Numbered from the stretch's first letter, positions 12,546-25,953 are shown. The stretch: 64,000 nucleotides of DNA from Hermatobates lingyangjiaoensis (GCA_026182355.1 JAPFBL010000068.1:10205001-10269000); one strand, 5' to 3'. The notes: a model not told the origin generated them from the sequence alone. Numbers and translations are program-made.

Positions 12546-12759
12546 TATCAGCGCTTTTCAAACAAATGGTCCCACCTGTACTTTTTAATCATTTCTTACA
12601 CACTTCATTCTTAAAATAAATTACGTAAGAATTTATGAAATTTATTTATAAATAAAGGTGAATTATATAGGTATATAAAGAAAAAGAATTTCAATGGAAA
12701 TTTAAATAAATGTTTGGAATTATATCTTTAACATCGGTTTAGGGTTTTACAATAATTTT

Positions 12760-13545
12760 TGCTTCACTATGGAAAAATTATAATAATCATGAAAAAATTA
12801 GATCTCAAATTTTGAGGGGGAGTCACATGTTTTGAGGTTCCCAAACGCTTTTAAAACGTTTTTCGATGATTACTGTGTGTATATGGACGGATATATCGTA
12901 TTTTGTATAAATTCAAAAGTTCTTGAAAGTTCTTGAAAAAATTCAAACGCTACATCGTTTGAAAGACCAAATTAATATTTTACTAAAAAATCGGCACCAT
13001 AGTGCTCATGTGGAATACTGTTCTTGAGGAATATGACATCATACGAAAGTCACTTTTATGGCCAAACTGTGATTTCGGACACCATTCTTTCCTCTTAAAC
13101 TGTTACGACTAAAGCGTTAAGATGTCAGATTTATTATCAAAACGGACACTTCCTATAATTAAAAAAAAAAAAAATCAAAGTTTTAAGAGAAAAGACAACC
13201 TATTTCTTGCTATGAACTACAAAAATGTTTACTTATTTTGATTTTGAGACCTTATGGAAACGATAGAGATCACACCGATTGATGCATTGCAATTTAATTG
13301 TACGCAAATAAACGAATATATAGAAGTATTATGAAATATTTGTGATTTCAGAAAATGCTTTTCTTGCACAAAATAATTAATATAGAAAAAGAAAAATTTT
13401 GATAAAAAGTGCAACTTCATTTTAGTAATACATACAAAAAACAATAAATTTCTATTACCATAAACGGCAATAAAGTTATAAAAATTTGGAATGGCCTACA
13501 CTCAACTGTACTAAAAGTATTCATAATATCAAACTCGTTGACAAT
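12760..13545 (+). repeat. Module A copy of the A/B repeat
   Basis: Head-to-tail match to 22,490-23,280, 30,228-30,800 and 44,105-44,870. Landmarks are 'ttttgaggttcccaaa', 'gatgattactgtgtgt', a 'catcgtttgaaagaccaaa' segment, 'gaaagtcactttta', 'cctcttaaact', and the closing 'ataaagttataaaaa'. It ends with 'ggcctacactcaac' and a TIR-like 'cataatatcaaac'. Noncoding. Confidence 0.75.
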
Positions 13546-16500
13546 TAGTTGTTGAGTTTTTCTTTTATTTCATTTAAGGATTGTTATAAAGTTATAAAAT
13601 ACACTTAGGTAAGTATTATCAAAATTATAGAATCAGTTTAATGATTTCATTTGTTTTGTTGGAACTCTAACATTTTATCAGATATAACAACTTTCAAATC
13701 GTTGTTCTAGAAAAATCAAGCAATTTCTTATGATTGTAATCGAACTGAGTGCCTGAGACCTGAGCGCTACCAGATTTGGCCCATCCATCTTCCTTTTTCA
13801 ATTTTGAAATTAATCACTAATTTTAATTGCTCTATTAACCTTCAAAATTCTCCACAAATGATGATGATCGAAAGATTCCCCAACTTCTAGACGGAATCTC
13901 CATTATTCCTATGATATTAACGGCATCCTGCATACGTAGTAGTTAGCAAAACAAACTGTGTTTAGATATTTTACATATATTAACAAACCTTTTAATCGAA
14001 GATAGTATTTTCTTACAACAGTAAGTGCAGTCGGAATAAGTTTTTTAAACTAAACTAGACACGGTTTTATCTGCTTTCCATTTCATTCTGTCATCAATTG
14101 TTCCAATTTATTCCAAACGACTCACTGTATCATTTCCCGCTATTCTCATGTTTTCAGGTACCCACATAAGAGTTAACTTATTTTTTCCTTGTTTTGTTTC
14201 ACCGTACGAAAAACCAAATTATCAAAGTGCACACTAGTTTTCTCAGCTATTAGACACAAACATAGCTCTAAAATATAAGGTTTTTTCTTGGCATTTTCCC
14301 AAGAACTCGAGATTTTTTGTAACACAGATAGCTCCGTTCTATGTTGTTTGAGAGTGGTCCTTTCTAATTGTTATAGGATTGGCTAACCCCCAGCCCCTCG
14401 GCATGATCCGGGCATTCCCTTGGACAAGGAGGAACTTATCCCACATGATATCAGTTAAAACAAAAAATGAAAGCAACAAAAATATAAAGAAGAAAAGTAA
14501 AAAATAGTAGTAAAAGTTCTAAAAAGTTGAAAAATTAATTTTTTATTCATTTCATAATTTTAATTTAAGTTTAAAGTAAGCTGGGCGTTTGTACAATACA
14601 TAATTGCAGTTAGGAAACGTTTGTTTCCTCCTCCTCTCTTGGTTTGTACCCCCACCACCATACGCTCTCGTTTATCCACCTAGTCACTCAAATCTAAAGG
14701 TAAATGACTTTACATATTATTACTATAATCTTTTAATTATAAATTATTATATTGGTTAGTATAATTTATCAAGTGTATTTTGGGGTGGGTATAGGGGGCT
14801 TGGAATCCATTAGGCTATTTACATATAATTAGCGATTCATCTTTCGAAAACTCATCTTATGAGACCACTTCCGGAACGAACTCATTTTGCATGAAGAGGT
14901 TGACCGTAATGCAAAAGCAATTGGATAAAAGCTTTAGTGTAGAATACTTGAAGGTTGTGGAGGTTTTGGAAATTGAGGTATCAGTTTTACGTTCCATACG
15001 ATGTTTGGAAGATTCGTGCTTCATATATCATTCGATTTTTCCAGTTAAAATAATTTTAATTTATTTCAGTTTTTAAGATTATGTGAAATAGCAGACTGTG
15101 GGATATATGTTTTGGGAACAGTAAATTTTTGTCAGATATGTTTATTCAATTGAGAGAGTAGCACATATAACAGTTATAAATAGTATTAATTCGCATAAAA
15201 CATTCATGACAAGCGTATGCGGAATAATTAAAGGGCACATTTTAATGAAACCTACTTCATTATGGAATTCACAAGACCACAGTACGCTAACAGGTCATGG
15301 TTATAAATAGCGACAATAATAAACTGGAACGTTTATAATTCTCAGGAAAAAGTGTCAAGAGCGAAGATCAAGTGGTTATACACAGTGAGATTACAGTGTG
15401 CAAAACATATGCGATCGCAGCACTGATGATAAGACAGACTTCATACATGCTATGGGAAAATGAGACTTGATTCTAGCGAGAAGATCTTACCCAATTGTAC
15501 AATTACGAAAGCATTTCATACAAGTAATAAGTAATACAAGTATGACTTACTAATAAATCTGTGAAATGACAAAAATGTCAAAAATTTATTTCCAAATAGG
15601 AAAAGTTGCTTGAATTTTCTCATATTGCTACTCAATGTTATTTAAGTTTATCCAAAATCTAATCCAAATTGTGTTTCTACATAATTATAAAATAAATTGT
15701 AACGGTTGATGTCAAATAGATCATTGTGAATTACTACCTAGAGTTTAGTTAGTACACAGAATTCTGCAGAGGACGACGCCAAGCAGACTGTGAAAACAAC
15801 CCTCATAATGACTCAAACTTGCCCGGCGATCAGAATCATATAGACTCTTATACACCTTATAAAATGACTAATCGCAATAGACGTTTTGTTAATCACGTCT
15901 ATTCTATGAGGCACGTCAGAAACATTTAACATTCAATTACATCAACAAAAACGAATTTCAATATGTGCAAACCAAGATTTCATTAAAGTTGATCTTTTTA
16001 TAACTAGTATATGATATTTATGCATCACCGGGATTATTATCTTGACAAAAAAAAAAAAATGCAAACATTCGAAAGATCACTTATGCAATATAAACATTTA
16101 TCTTATAGTTCTGCATGAGACAAAATATAAATTTAACAGCATAAGACTTTGAAAAGCAATAGATGAAGAAGAGGATAGCGTCGGTAGTGTAGAACAATAT
16201 TTCATGTGGAAATGAGTTTGTTTGTGCTGGAGGTAATGAAAAGGAAGATGGAGGAAGTGAGACCAAGTGGATGCAAATAGAGGGAGGAGGGAGGTGAGAG
16301 AGATGGCAACAGAGGTGTTATCAGGGTGAGAAAGGAGAGATAGCCGGAGTGACAGGAGCCACTTAGATAACAGCTCGCCACCTGAAATTAGAGGGAGTTC
16401 TATCAACAGACCTCTGCAAACAAACAGCACCATGATACCACCACTTCTCTGCCTCACTCAAATGGAAATACCTCCAAATAGTGAACAATATGACCATTGG

Positions 16501-16775
16501 CTTCAGGGCATTTTCCTTATACTACCTCAAAGATCTATTACTTTTTAAAAACGACCCAGGAGTAATCTGAAACTGGGGGATGGACCCCTCCCTCGGCTTA
16601 TTTTATTTTCTTCTGATGTCTTCTCTAAATTACGATTCCAACTAGTATATCAGACTAGAGTCATTGTATCTACCGCATAAGCTTTTAGAATGACTCAAAA
16701 GTCCAAGTCAAAATTTGCATTCACGTTTTATAAAAGAAAAAACACATTTTCTGTTGTTTTTAAAATCCGACGATT
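13546..16775. other. Intronic sequence, no gene seen
   Basis: Several short ORFs (for example 119 codons on the minus strand, 16,098-16,457) have ordinary random composition. I recognise no domain in them. No repeat ends were noticed. Confidence 0.45.
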
Positions 16776-16779
16776 TTAA

Positions 16780-16809
16780 TAATATAATAATAATAATAAT
16801 AATAATAAT
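16780..16809. repeat. (AAT)n microsatellite
   Basis: A run of about nine ATA/AAT units adjoining the module A copy that follows. Confidence 0.85.
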
Positions 16810-17125
16810 CCGAGAGTTAACACTTTAAAAGAAAAAAATGCCGTCTAAAAATACATTTTTGTCAAAAAAGTGGCTTCACATAATGCAACGGGCACATGAA
16901 CACTACAAAGCCCATTTTTATGTAAAATCCATTAGATCTATTTTTACGATTTGGACTGCAGCGTGACAAGAAACTTTTGGATACAGTCCCACCCACACAG
17001 ATATCATCGAAAAAACGTCAAAAAAAGGACTTTCGGTACTTCAAAACATGTAAATCTATCAACAACTCGAGATAAAATTTTTCCCTGATTACTATCCTTC
17101 ACTTATAGCAAAGTAAAAAGGAAAG
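16810..17125 (-). repeat. Module A fragment, reverse orientation
   Basis: Reverse complement of the module A head. It contains 'agtggcttcacataatgca', 'ggactgcagcgtgacaag', 'atcatcgaaaaaacgtc' and 'tacttcaaaacatg'. It ends at 'cttatagcaaagtaaa', the reverse of the module A terminus actttactataag. Confidence 0.65.
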
Positions 17126-17439
17126 TAGTTATGGCGTTAGAGTCAGATAATCGTGAAGGATTGTTTCGACAGCCAGAGCTATTCCACGACGCCATTAAGA
17201 CTGGTCAACCTACTGATGCAACCATCCCGACCTCGACCAATAACGGACCACTGCACCCATCTCCTGATTCATCAGTCGGAGAACTACTGACAATACTGCT
17301 GATAGCGACAACAGGGAAACACTGATTAAAATACAAAGCATGAGAATGAATAACCCCTATCGTCATTCTTTTTAATTGAATTTCTTTACATATTCTAGGA
17401 TGCAGAGCTTTCAATCAACCTCTTCTTATTTTACTAAAA

Positions 17440-18075
17440 AAAAGTACCGTAATCAAGAAAGAAAAACTATAAGAGGGACTACACCATTTGATAGATCAGG
17501 TACATATTTGACTAAAACTGGCCCTATATTGTAGATGTGCCCTGTTTATGAGAATTATTCCATCAAGGGAAAGACATTTCGGCCAAAATGTAACTGCTAG
17601 GTCTAGAGCGTTGACATTTTAGAACATTGTGGGCCTGACAAAAGCTATAACTGAAAAAAAACCCCATTTTTTAAAACAATGGAAAAGTTCTTTTTTGCTA
17701 CAAAGTGTAACATTTTTGACATTAAATTAATTACGAAACCTTATTGACACGATAGAAATCACACCGACTGATGGATTGTAATGAAATTGTACCCAAAAAT
17801 AGCACACTTCGATTGGATGAGTTCAATACATTTTTTCAATAAAAAAAAAGGGATGTCCTGGAACATTCTGTGATTGCAGATTTTTTATATGATAAACGAC
17901 TATGTACGAAAATGAAATTTCATCAATAAATACAATCTAATATTAGCAACACATGAAGAAAAGTCGATAAAGTTCGATTACCACAGAAGGAAATAAAGCT
18001 ATAAAAACTGAAAACTCATATTACATTAATATTTTCTTGCTGTACTTGTCAGCTTTGTTTACACCGACTTAGAAA
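17440..18075 (+). repeat. Module A fragment, 5'-truncated
   Basis: Begins inside the module ('tttgatagatcaggtac', 'gatgtgccctgtttatg') and runs to the closing 'ggaaataaagctataaaaac'. It is followed at once by the head of another copy. Confidence 0.7.
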
Positions 18076-18077
18076 GT

Positions 18078-18199
18078 TATTTACTTTACTATAAGTAGTG
18101 TATAATGATTGTGAAAAAATTCTATCTTGAAATTTTGACGAAAATACATATTTTGAGGTCTCCAAAGAAGTCTGAAGAAAAGTTTTAATGATATTATAT
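18078..18199 (+). repeat. Module A head, interrupted by a MITE
   Basis: Starts tttactttactataagta and continues 'ttttgaggtctccaaa'. It stops at the MITE boundary, and I could not find the rest of the module on the other side. Confidence 0.6.
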
Positions 18200-18453
18200 G
18201 AGCCGCTTATTTTGAAAATGGCCTAATTCCATTTATCGATTAATATATTATAAGGGTTTGCGTTTTACAAAATTTAAAAATATTGTCATTTTATTTATCA
18301 ACTAATTTTTGTTATAAAAATTCTTAGTAATTTTAAATAAATTTTGTACAATTTGCTGCAAAAGGTAAAGATAACGTAAAAATGTAATTATTTAAATAGC
18401 TAGCTAAATTTTTTTGGAAAATGGAATTAGGCCACTTTCAAAATAAACGGCTC
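18200..18453. mobile_element. 254-bp MITE with about 35-bp terminal inverted repeats
   Basis: The left end starts gagccgcttattttgaaa and runs to ...aattccattt. The right end is its reverse complement, with about 2 mismatches in 35. The inside is AT-rich and noncoding. The flanks read ttatat and atatgt, consistent with a short TA/ATAT target duplication. Size and structure fit a nonautonomous DNA transposon. The superfamily is not clear. Confidence 0.8.
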
Positions 18454-18459
18454 ATATGT

Positions 18460-20650
18460 AAGAGGAATGAAATATATAACACTTTATAAACAAACCTTAA
18501 AGAACTATATATGTTATTTTACGATGATCTCCAGGGTGGAGAATGGTTCTCTAGAGAAAAGGTTGTCATCATGTACCGTTCAACACATCCAATTGGAGAC
18601 ATATATGTTTGTGTGTTTAAGAACTCCATTATTTATGGTAACAATACATCATGGGAAAGGTACTTTTTTATTCTTTATGATAATACGGCTACTTTTTGTC
18701 CACCATTTCTTGGGTGGTTCATTGAACTTAAAATGTTGTTGAATTAAACGTTGTAATTTTTCAGGACCTTACAATATTAGATGAAGAACATTACAATAGA
18801 AGTGACAAATTTCTTTGTATAGTAATTTGAGAAGTAAATGTGCACCTTGTTAAGAGATATCATTCCTATCACTAGGACGAAACAACAGAATCAGTTCTAC
18901 AAATTTTTGTTTTCATCATAGAAATATCTTTAAAGCTTAAAGAATTACCCTGACCTAAATGGATATAAAAAGATCTTCACATAGCAAATCCTAGGTATTC
19001 ATTGAATCAGTAGGAACATAATATGTATTATATATTCTGATTAAATGTAATATGTATGTTCTGAATAGCAAATTCAGAATAGATTAATATCATTCTAACG
19101 CAAAGAATAATTAGTGTAAGTATAGGTTTTATAGGGGGCGTCGAAACTACGATTGGAAGCTTACTGATGTCAAAAAGTCACAGTCTGGTACCCTGACGAG
19201 TTGAAAATTAATAATGCAACAAGTAAAAATAAGCTAATTGTTATGTGAGTCTCTGGAAACAAGGGAATACAGGAGAATGAGACAGTAATGGACTCCACAA
19301 AGATAGAACTACTTTTGTAACATTTGGAATTCAACACCAGTCATTAGGATCATATATAAATTTAGAAAATAACTAAATCTTTTAAAATGTCGTTAAAAGT
19401 TTGAAAACTCAACCAACTGGCCAAAATAGAATGCTTGTAAAAAATGGAGGCCGACAAAAGACAAATATCACTGAAATGGACGATTAACAATGTAATTTTG
19501 CTTTTGACATTCATCCTTTTGAACTTATATTCGACTAAAAAATTTAAAATACTACAAACGAAGTCTGAAAATATAACTGAATGCTTATAAGTTTATGTGA
19601 AAATGAGTGGTTGGTCATTGAATGGTCGAATAATCCAATGTACCTTATGAATTAGGATGTTCAGTCAAGCTAATTTGGCAAATTTTCGCAAGTGGATCAC
19701 ATAGCGGTAGATGGAAAGAAGATTAGGACTGGTTGTTCAAGGGGCTGTTAACGAAATCGGCCTTGAATCCCTGATGAGGGGTCACTGCAGCGAATTACTC
19801 ATCAATCCGCAGCTCTGGACAACTGCTAACCCAAATCGGTGAGTGCATTTCGCAGAATGAACGTTAATAAGAATGTATTAAGTTAATCTACCTCAGTATC
19901 AGTGCGAAATGAATATTAAGCAGCACACACTCGATCAACTTTTATATTACCAATGCATGTCACCTACATAGATTTGGAACTAACTGGTCACCTCAACTGT
20001 AATCAATATGTGTTTATATAATACCATATTAAATTTTTCTTATTAACCACTCATTTTTTCGACTGTATTTGAAGTTATGTAAACATTTTACTTACAAAAT
20101 GGTTATTTATTGAAGAAATAGTAAATTTATTCAGTTAAGATTCGGGACCAGTGAACAATTTTTTAACCAGGCTCTGGTGTTAAGATTTTTTATGCCCTGG
20201 CTCATGTTTCACTTTATGTAAGTTATAGTATATGTTAGTAACAAATGAATATAAATATAAACTTTAAAAAACTTCAGATTTACTTTAACAAACAGTAGGT
20301 TACTGCAACTATGAAATCTTATCCTGGAGTCATAATTTCCTGAAAGCTCTGTATTTTCTCGAACACTCTTCTTTCCATTTTCATAGATATTGGTTACAGA
20401 ACAATTTCATGAATTTTACAATCAGATAAAGCCATTTAGCAATGACATTGATAATAATTATGCATATTTAACCTGTACATGCCATACTTGAGTGGAGAGG
20501 AACACCTGGAAGATGTTCTCAATACTGTAAGGTTTGGAAAGGAGTTTAGACTATAGAAAAGGTAGTGCTATTAATAGGGAAGATAAATATTTAGGTCAGC
20601 TAAAACTAAGACCTTGAGTCGCATACTAAATAGTTATACATATATCGTTC
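18460..20650. other. Intronic sequence, no gene seen
   Basis: Overlapping short ORFs at 18,467-18,747 have no family signature. The rest is AT-rich filler, with a slightly GC-richer patch at 19,740-19,830. Confidence 0.45.
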
Positions 20651-20654
20651 TCGT

Positions 20655-21640
20655 TATTCTGGAGTGGCCTCAACTTCACAATAAGTAAACATAATATCAA
20701 ACTTGTTGGTAATCAATTTAATAATGGTTTTATTTTAATGTAGCTATCGTGTACAAGTATACCAACTCTGGGAAAGCTTATCAACCTTTTCGATAATAAT
20801 TTCCATGATTTACTTTATTTATTGTGGTTTTTCTTTTTTATCAGTTAAAACAAACCTGATATATTGTTAGAACAATATTTGTTAATATTATCATTATTAA
20901 ACTGAGATTCTTATCATTTCGACCTAAAAAACGTTCCTGGAAATTCTTGAAATTTCATTCTATTTGAACCGAATACTAAACTTAAATACATTTTATTCGA
21001 AGTTTTTCATTTTTTGACAGCCGTTTGGCGTAAAAAATCATTTTCTGAAAAAAGTTATGCTTAACATAATGGCCCTTTCTGAATGTAATTTAGAAAAAAA
21101 ATTTCAGCTGATTATTTGAAATACAGATATTTTTGGGTATAATTTCATTATAAACTGTCAAACGGTGTGATCTGTATCATGTTCAGCTTTCAGGGTCAAT
21201 CATAAGTCAAAGTTTTACATTTTATTGACTGACCTTACCGATTACTGAAAAATCCGAAGTTTTTTTAATCATCGCTAGAAGTTTTACAACCATCCCAGAA
21301 TTTGCATACTGTAGTTTGAAGTTTATGACAAAAAAAAACTTAGTCTAAAATCGCATTTTGCCCAAAAAAAGTAAATTTCCCATTATGCAAAAAGAACCTC
21401 TTATCATGAGAAAAAAAGTCTAAAATCACATTTTTGCATCATGCTATATTGCCCAAAGCAACAGTAAAAATCTACACCATAGGACAATTGTTGGGTAAAA
21501 TATGACTTTGATGCATCAAACGATGTGGTGTGACCTGAAGTGTGCCTAGAAACTTTTGTATACGCACCCGGTTTATCTACTGTTTAGAAAAGAAGTTAAT
21601 TCAATATTTTTATAAAGTACACAATTTTGAATTTACAATT
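20655..21640 (-). repeat. A/B repeat copy, reverse orientation, module B mostly deleted
   Basis: Begins with the terminal 'gagtggcctcaac' and 'ataagtaaacataatatc' segment. After about 340 bases it continues as reverse-complement module A ('aaatttcccattatgca', 'gcatcaaacgatgtggt', 'tgtatacgcacc'). Confidence 0.65.
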
Positions 21641-22479
21641 TGATACAGAGTAAGTATTATTTGAAATCTTTATATCTCTGCCATTTCCTTTTAGTTGCAA
21701 CCTTATAAAAACATCGTCCAAAACATGTACACATTACATTGAGGGGAAAAATATTTATAGAAGAGTGAGTGCAAGAATGGTTTTCTGCAGGATTGCCTTC
21801 CTTCTGACCCATTGTATTACTGTGCTAGCAATATTTTGAGTCATCTCAGAGGATTGACGTGATTTCTTGCTACAAAAGGTGATTCACACTTGGAAGACGT
21901 TGAGTAATATAAGTATGACTGATTGGAAACATGCCCATGAAACTTCAGTAAGCCAGGCTTTACATGTTGCAACCATCCTGAACCATACAGCTCGATAAAT
22001 GTTAAATATTGTCCCTTAGTTACATTTAATTCAGATCAGGAAGGGTGCACGCCGGCTGAGTCCACGCCTCAAGCTGGGTGTTTGCTATGCCAGTTACCTG
22101 GGAGATAAGAGTCCTCTCCTTTGATTACTACTACATTGATCATCGCTATTCCTATGATTAATGCGTACAACTTGCTTACTCGACTTAGTCTTCTTTATTT
22201 ATCCATATGGCATATATATGCTAACATTATTAGCCATCGTTTTGCAAGGCCAGTTGTTACAGCGTCACATTGTTAAATTTGTATATAAGTCACATATAGG
22301 GATTATGTAACTTTTATGAAATATAACAGATCAGGGTGTTATTTTTCTATTTGCATTTAGGGTAATTGAATTCAAGAATCGCTTCCATGAAGCAAATCTA
22401 AGGACCCACTACATGCCGGCTTTGCTTTCGCATCAGGATTATCAATTGATAAAGCTAAATACATTATGTTCTGAACAAT

Positions 22480-24350
22480 TTCAACTATTCTTACTTTACT
22501 ATAAGTAAATAATAGTGATCGTCAAAAAAATTAATCTCGAATTTTGACAGAATAAAATGTTTTGGGGTCCCAAAATTCATTTTAGGAGTTTTTTTTCGAT
22601 GATTTCTGTGTGTGGGTGGGTGGGTGAATATACATACAACTTTTGTAGCCACACTACGGTCCAGAATCATTGATGGATCAAATTAATATTTCACACAAAA
22701 ATGGGCCTCTAGTCTTGATGTGCTGTAAAGTTTGGGAGGAATTATGCATGATGGGAAAGTCACTTTTCTTGCAAACATGTGTTTTTAGACCATTTTTTTC
22801 TCTTAAACTACTAATTCTAGTCTAGAATTTTTTTAATTATCTTTGAGGTGACAAAAGCAATAATCGAACAAATTCTCAGATTTCTAAAACAACGGGAAAT
22901 ATTTTGTTTTCAATAAAATGTAAAAACTTTGACTTATAATTCAATCTGAAAGTTTGTGAGAGCCAATACGTTTAACGTATCAAAATGAAACTATATCTAA
23001 AAATAGAACATTCTGAGGTGGATGAGTTGAGATAATTTTTTCTCAAAATTACATTTACCAAAGGGGCATTACAGTAAATTTTCTGTTTTAAGAAAATGTT
23101 TTTTGACGCTTAACGTCTCATTACAAAACAATGAAATTTTGCCAAAAATTGAACAAAAAATGAAGAATTTACAAAAAAACTCATGAAACTTCATTTTGAC
23201 AAAGAGCGATAAAACTATAAAAACTGAATATTGATCCTGGACTAATGGTTTACTTGCCATACTTGTCGCTTAATGAAAAAATTTTAAATAATCTAAGAAC
23301 TTAATATGAGATGTAAAAGAATAAAATTCTAACATGTAAACAATCAACACCAATCAAGCATATAATTTCTGATGCTTTCCATGGAATGAAAAGGATTTGT
23401 CTAATAAAATGCTCTAATCAATGTATATGTTGAAGCATTGAAAAAAACTTAATATGAATGAATTTTTTGTTGTTTTTATGAATCATTTAACTTCGGGTAA
23501 TATTCAGGAGTGAGGAAAGGACAAATGAGGAATGCTGTTGACAAATGTCCAGTTTTTTTATTACTATTCTAGTCTAATAGTTCATATCTTTTATTTTTAA
23601 AAATGTCAAGCTTCCAGCTATAAATGCTTTAAATTATTCTGAAAAGCCGATTTTGAATTTGATTTGATTATACAAAACTAGCTAATTCCTAATATATATT
23701 TTTCAGGGTGCAGCACGGAGGAAAAATATAACATTTGCTCAGTTTAAATTGAATTTTTATGATTTTTGACAAAGGAACTAGCATGCCATAAAATTCCCAG
23801 TATAATAATGAAATAAAAGACCAAAAATATAGAACATAATTCAAAATTGAAAACATTCTTTGAAAAATAATAAATGATTTTATACTAAATCTTAAATTAA
23901 CAATGATCTTAAAACGACATTTTTTCGTACATGACTTTGACATTTTTCAGACATAATAGGAGAATATTTTCAAGGTTGAAATGGGAAACTCTGTCTTAGT
24001 CTTCATTGTAGAAGGAGGTCAGATAAACTATGAATGAGATATACTGATTATTGGAACAAAAGCCATGTTCTGCTATAAGACATTATTTCGTAATACGAAA
24101 TCTACACTTTCACTTTTCAAAAATGTTATTACTGCTATAGTTATACTAATGATATTATATGCATCAGTGGTATGATATACAAAAATAATCATATATATTG
24201 TCAAGTGGATCAAATCATTGTCTGTAGTGCCTCCAGACCTAGTGGAACATTTCTCATTTAGACATTTATATTATGCCTAAATGGGACTATATATCCAAGA
24301 TGTTTGATATTATGTTTACTTAGAGTAAAGTTGAATGCAAACCACCCCAG
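22480..24350 (+). repeat. Most complete A/B repeat element, about 1.87 kb, with TIR-like ends
   Basis: Module A (22,490-23,280) runs directly into module B (23,290-24,345). The left end reads ctttactataagtaaa. The right end in reverse reads ctttactctaagtaaa (15 of 16 the same). Both are followed by an ATAAT/ATAATA stretch. A hairpin (catttagac...gcctaaatg) lies in module B at about 24,255-24,285. There is no ORF of meaningful length, so this looks like a nonautonomous DNA transposon or the decayed form of one. Confidence 0.7.
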
Positions 24351-25420
24351 ATTTTTTCTCAGACTGCTAATTTACGATTGCCACACAAAACCCAGAAGTA
24401 TTGAATGGACTTCTACAGTAGTTGCATGCAGCATATGAGGTTATTTATGTCAAAGTAAGTAAACTGTGCATCAGAGAAATGTGGAGTGACATATTCAGAG
24501 GAGACCACACACTGACCCTTAGCAAGTCTTTAGGAAAGCCGAGGAAGAAGACTTTCTAAGCTGACACATCCCTCGAGTTGATGATTCCACCAAAACTTCC
24601 TATAGCCTTCAAAGGAAGGCTATAATCAGTTAATAAAGCGAATATTTATTGAAATCATTTCTTTAGTACTTGGATATTAAATGAGAAATTTAGAATAGCT
24701 TACATAGTTACTTCCAGGTCATCTTGACAATAAACAGTTGCTGTGCTATTGTTTGTCAACGACACAATGGTTTGAAAGTTTCCTTTGCAAACCCTTCAAC
24801 AAAGGATTTCATGTTTCGTTAGGCCTCTGATCGAATGACCGATTTAGTAATTATCTTTCCATACCTTCCCATGTTACATCACTCCCTCATCACTCCCAGT
24901 ACAAGTATCGCAGATTACATAAAATAACTTGTTCAGTTGCGAATTTCTTATGAGAATACCCCACCAATTACGTACTGAATACATTTCCCCATAATTATAA
25001 TTTTTATTATTATTGTTTACTCCTTAGACAATCGCAGTGACCAGATAGTATCTTTAGTTACTCATTCCATAAAAGAGTTACTACACTTAAGGAACAACAA
25101 AGTGTTTTATCGAAATAAAATTATAACTATTATTTATATCTCTTTAACTGAATTACATAGTGAGAAGAAGTTTCTTCCGACCTTCACAGTTCACCACTTC
25201 TTTGTAAATCATGGAGGTAAACCACTTCCTAACAGAAAACGTTTTCTACAAATATAAAGGTTTCAAAGCTATATAACATTTTAGCTCAATCAACTATACT
25301 AAACCAAACAATATTTTTTTATGGCCCTAAAAAAATAAAAAGATACCACTGGTAAAGTAAAGGGTTACTTTCATGTTGATACATTCATTTTTTCTAATTC
25401 AGCTTAACTCTTTTAATTGA
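24350..25420. other. Intronic sequence, no gene seen
   Basis: No repeat ends or ORFs I can interpret. Confidence 0.5.
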
Positions 25421-25424
25421 ACTG

Positions 25425-25608
25425 AATATTATAAAAAAATCCGTTTTACCCTATGAATCGGTGTTATAGCCACCCAACCAGTTTCGACGTTGTAAATCTT
25501 CCAGTGGGAAACCGGTTTTGTCCCACTTGACTTGAAAATGCACAACGCGCGAAAACGGTTGGGTGGCTAAAACACCATTCACAAGATAAGACAGACTTTT
25601 ATAATATT
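25425..25608. repeat. 184-bp foldback (imperfect palindrome)
   Basis: Arms begin aatattataaaa and end ttttataatatt. They share gccacccaacc / ggttgggtggc and pair over roughly 70 bases with mismatches around a central 'cttccagtggg' region. It is too short to code and may be a small foldback element or a PLE terminal pair. Confidence 0.6.
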
Positions 25609-25784
25609 ATGTTTACTAACCTCTGGGTTACTAGCAATTTGTATATATCTTTTAATTTCCTCCAAATGTTGTTAATAAAAGAGAGTTCGTTCAAATTGAC
25701 TGCTAGAAACATGATTTAAGAAAACACGAGTCACCTTCACATTAGGGGATATAAAGATTTCACATAAACACGTGAAATAACAAT

Positions 25785-25870
25785 CAATGATCAAACCACA
25801 ATAAGAAAATGGGAAAACAAGACTAAGATCTTTCAACCGTAACAAGCGGTCTTCCTCAGAGTCAAAAACC
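25785..25870 (-). mobile_element. PLE terminus (family with agaccgcttg core), reverse copy
   Basis: Reverse complement of the tandem pair at 27,545-27,770. It runs from 'aatgatcaaaccacaa' through the hammerhead-like core to 'gtcaaaaaccc' and 'caattgtggttt', then abuts (TA)n. Confidence 0.7.
25821..25863 (-). ncRNA. Hammerhead-like motif in a PLE terminus
   Basis: Minus strand: stem I GACT, core CTGAGGA, one extra A, stem II GACCG...CGGTT, GAA, palindromic stem III AGATCT, T at the expected cleavage position, then AGTC closing stem I. Its length, 43 bases, equals that of the plus-strand copies at 27.6-27.7 kb. Confidence 0.5.
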
Positions 25871-25892
25871 CAAACAATTGTGGTTTAATCAT

Positions 25893-25949
<57 letters not shown>

Positions 25950-25950
25950 T
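25893..25950. repeat. (TA)n microsatellite
   Basis: Joins the PLE terminus on the left to the truncated PLE coding region on the right. Reading frames made of Tyr and Ile here are artefacts. Confidence 0.95.
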
Positions 25951-25953
25951 TTT

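Noticed and set aside
12341..12619. Three overlapping ORFs on both strands
   Set aside because: A by-product of the GC-rich island, where stop codons are rare. No protein similarity.
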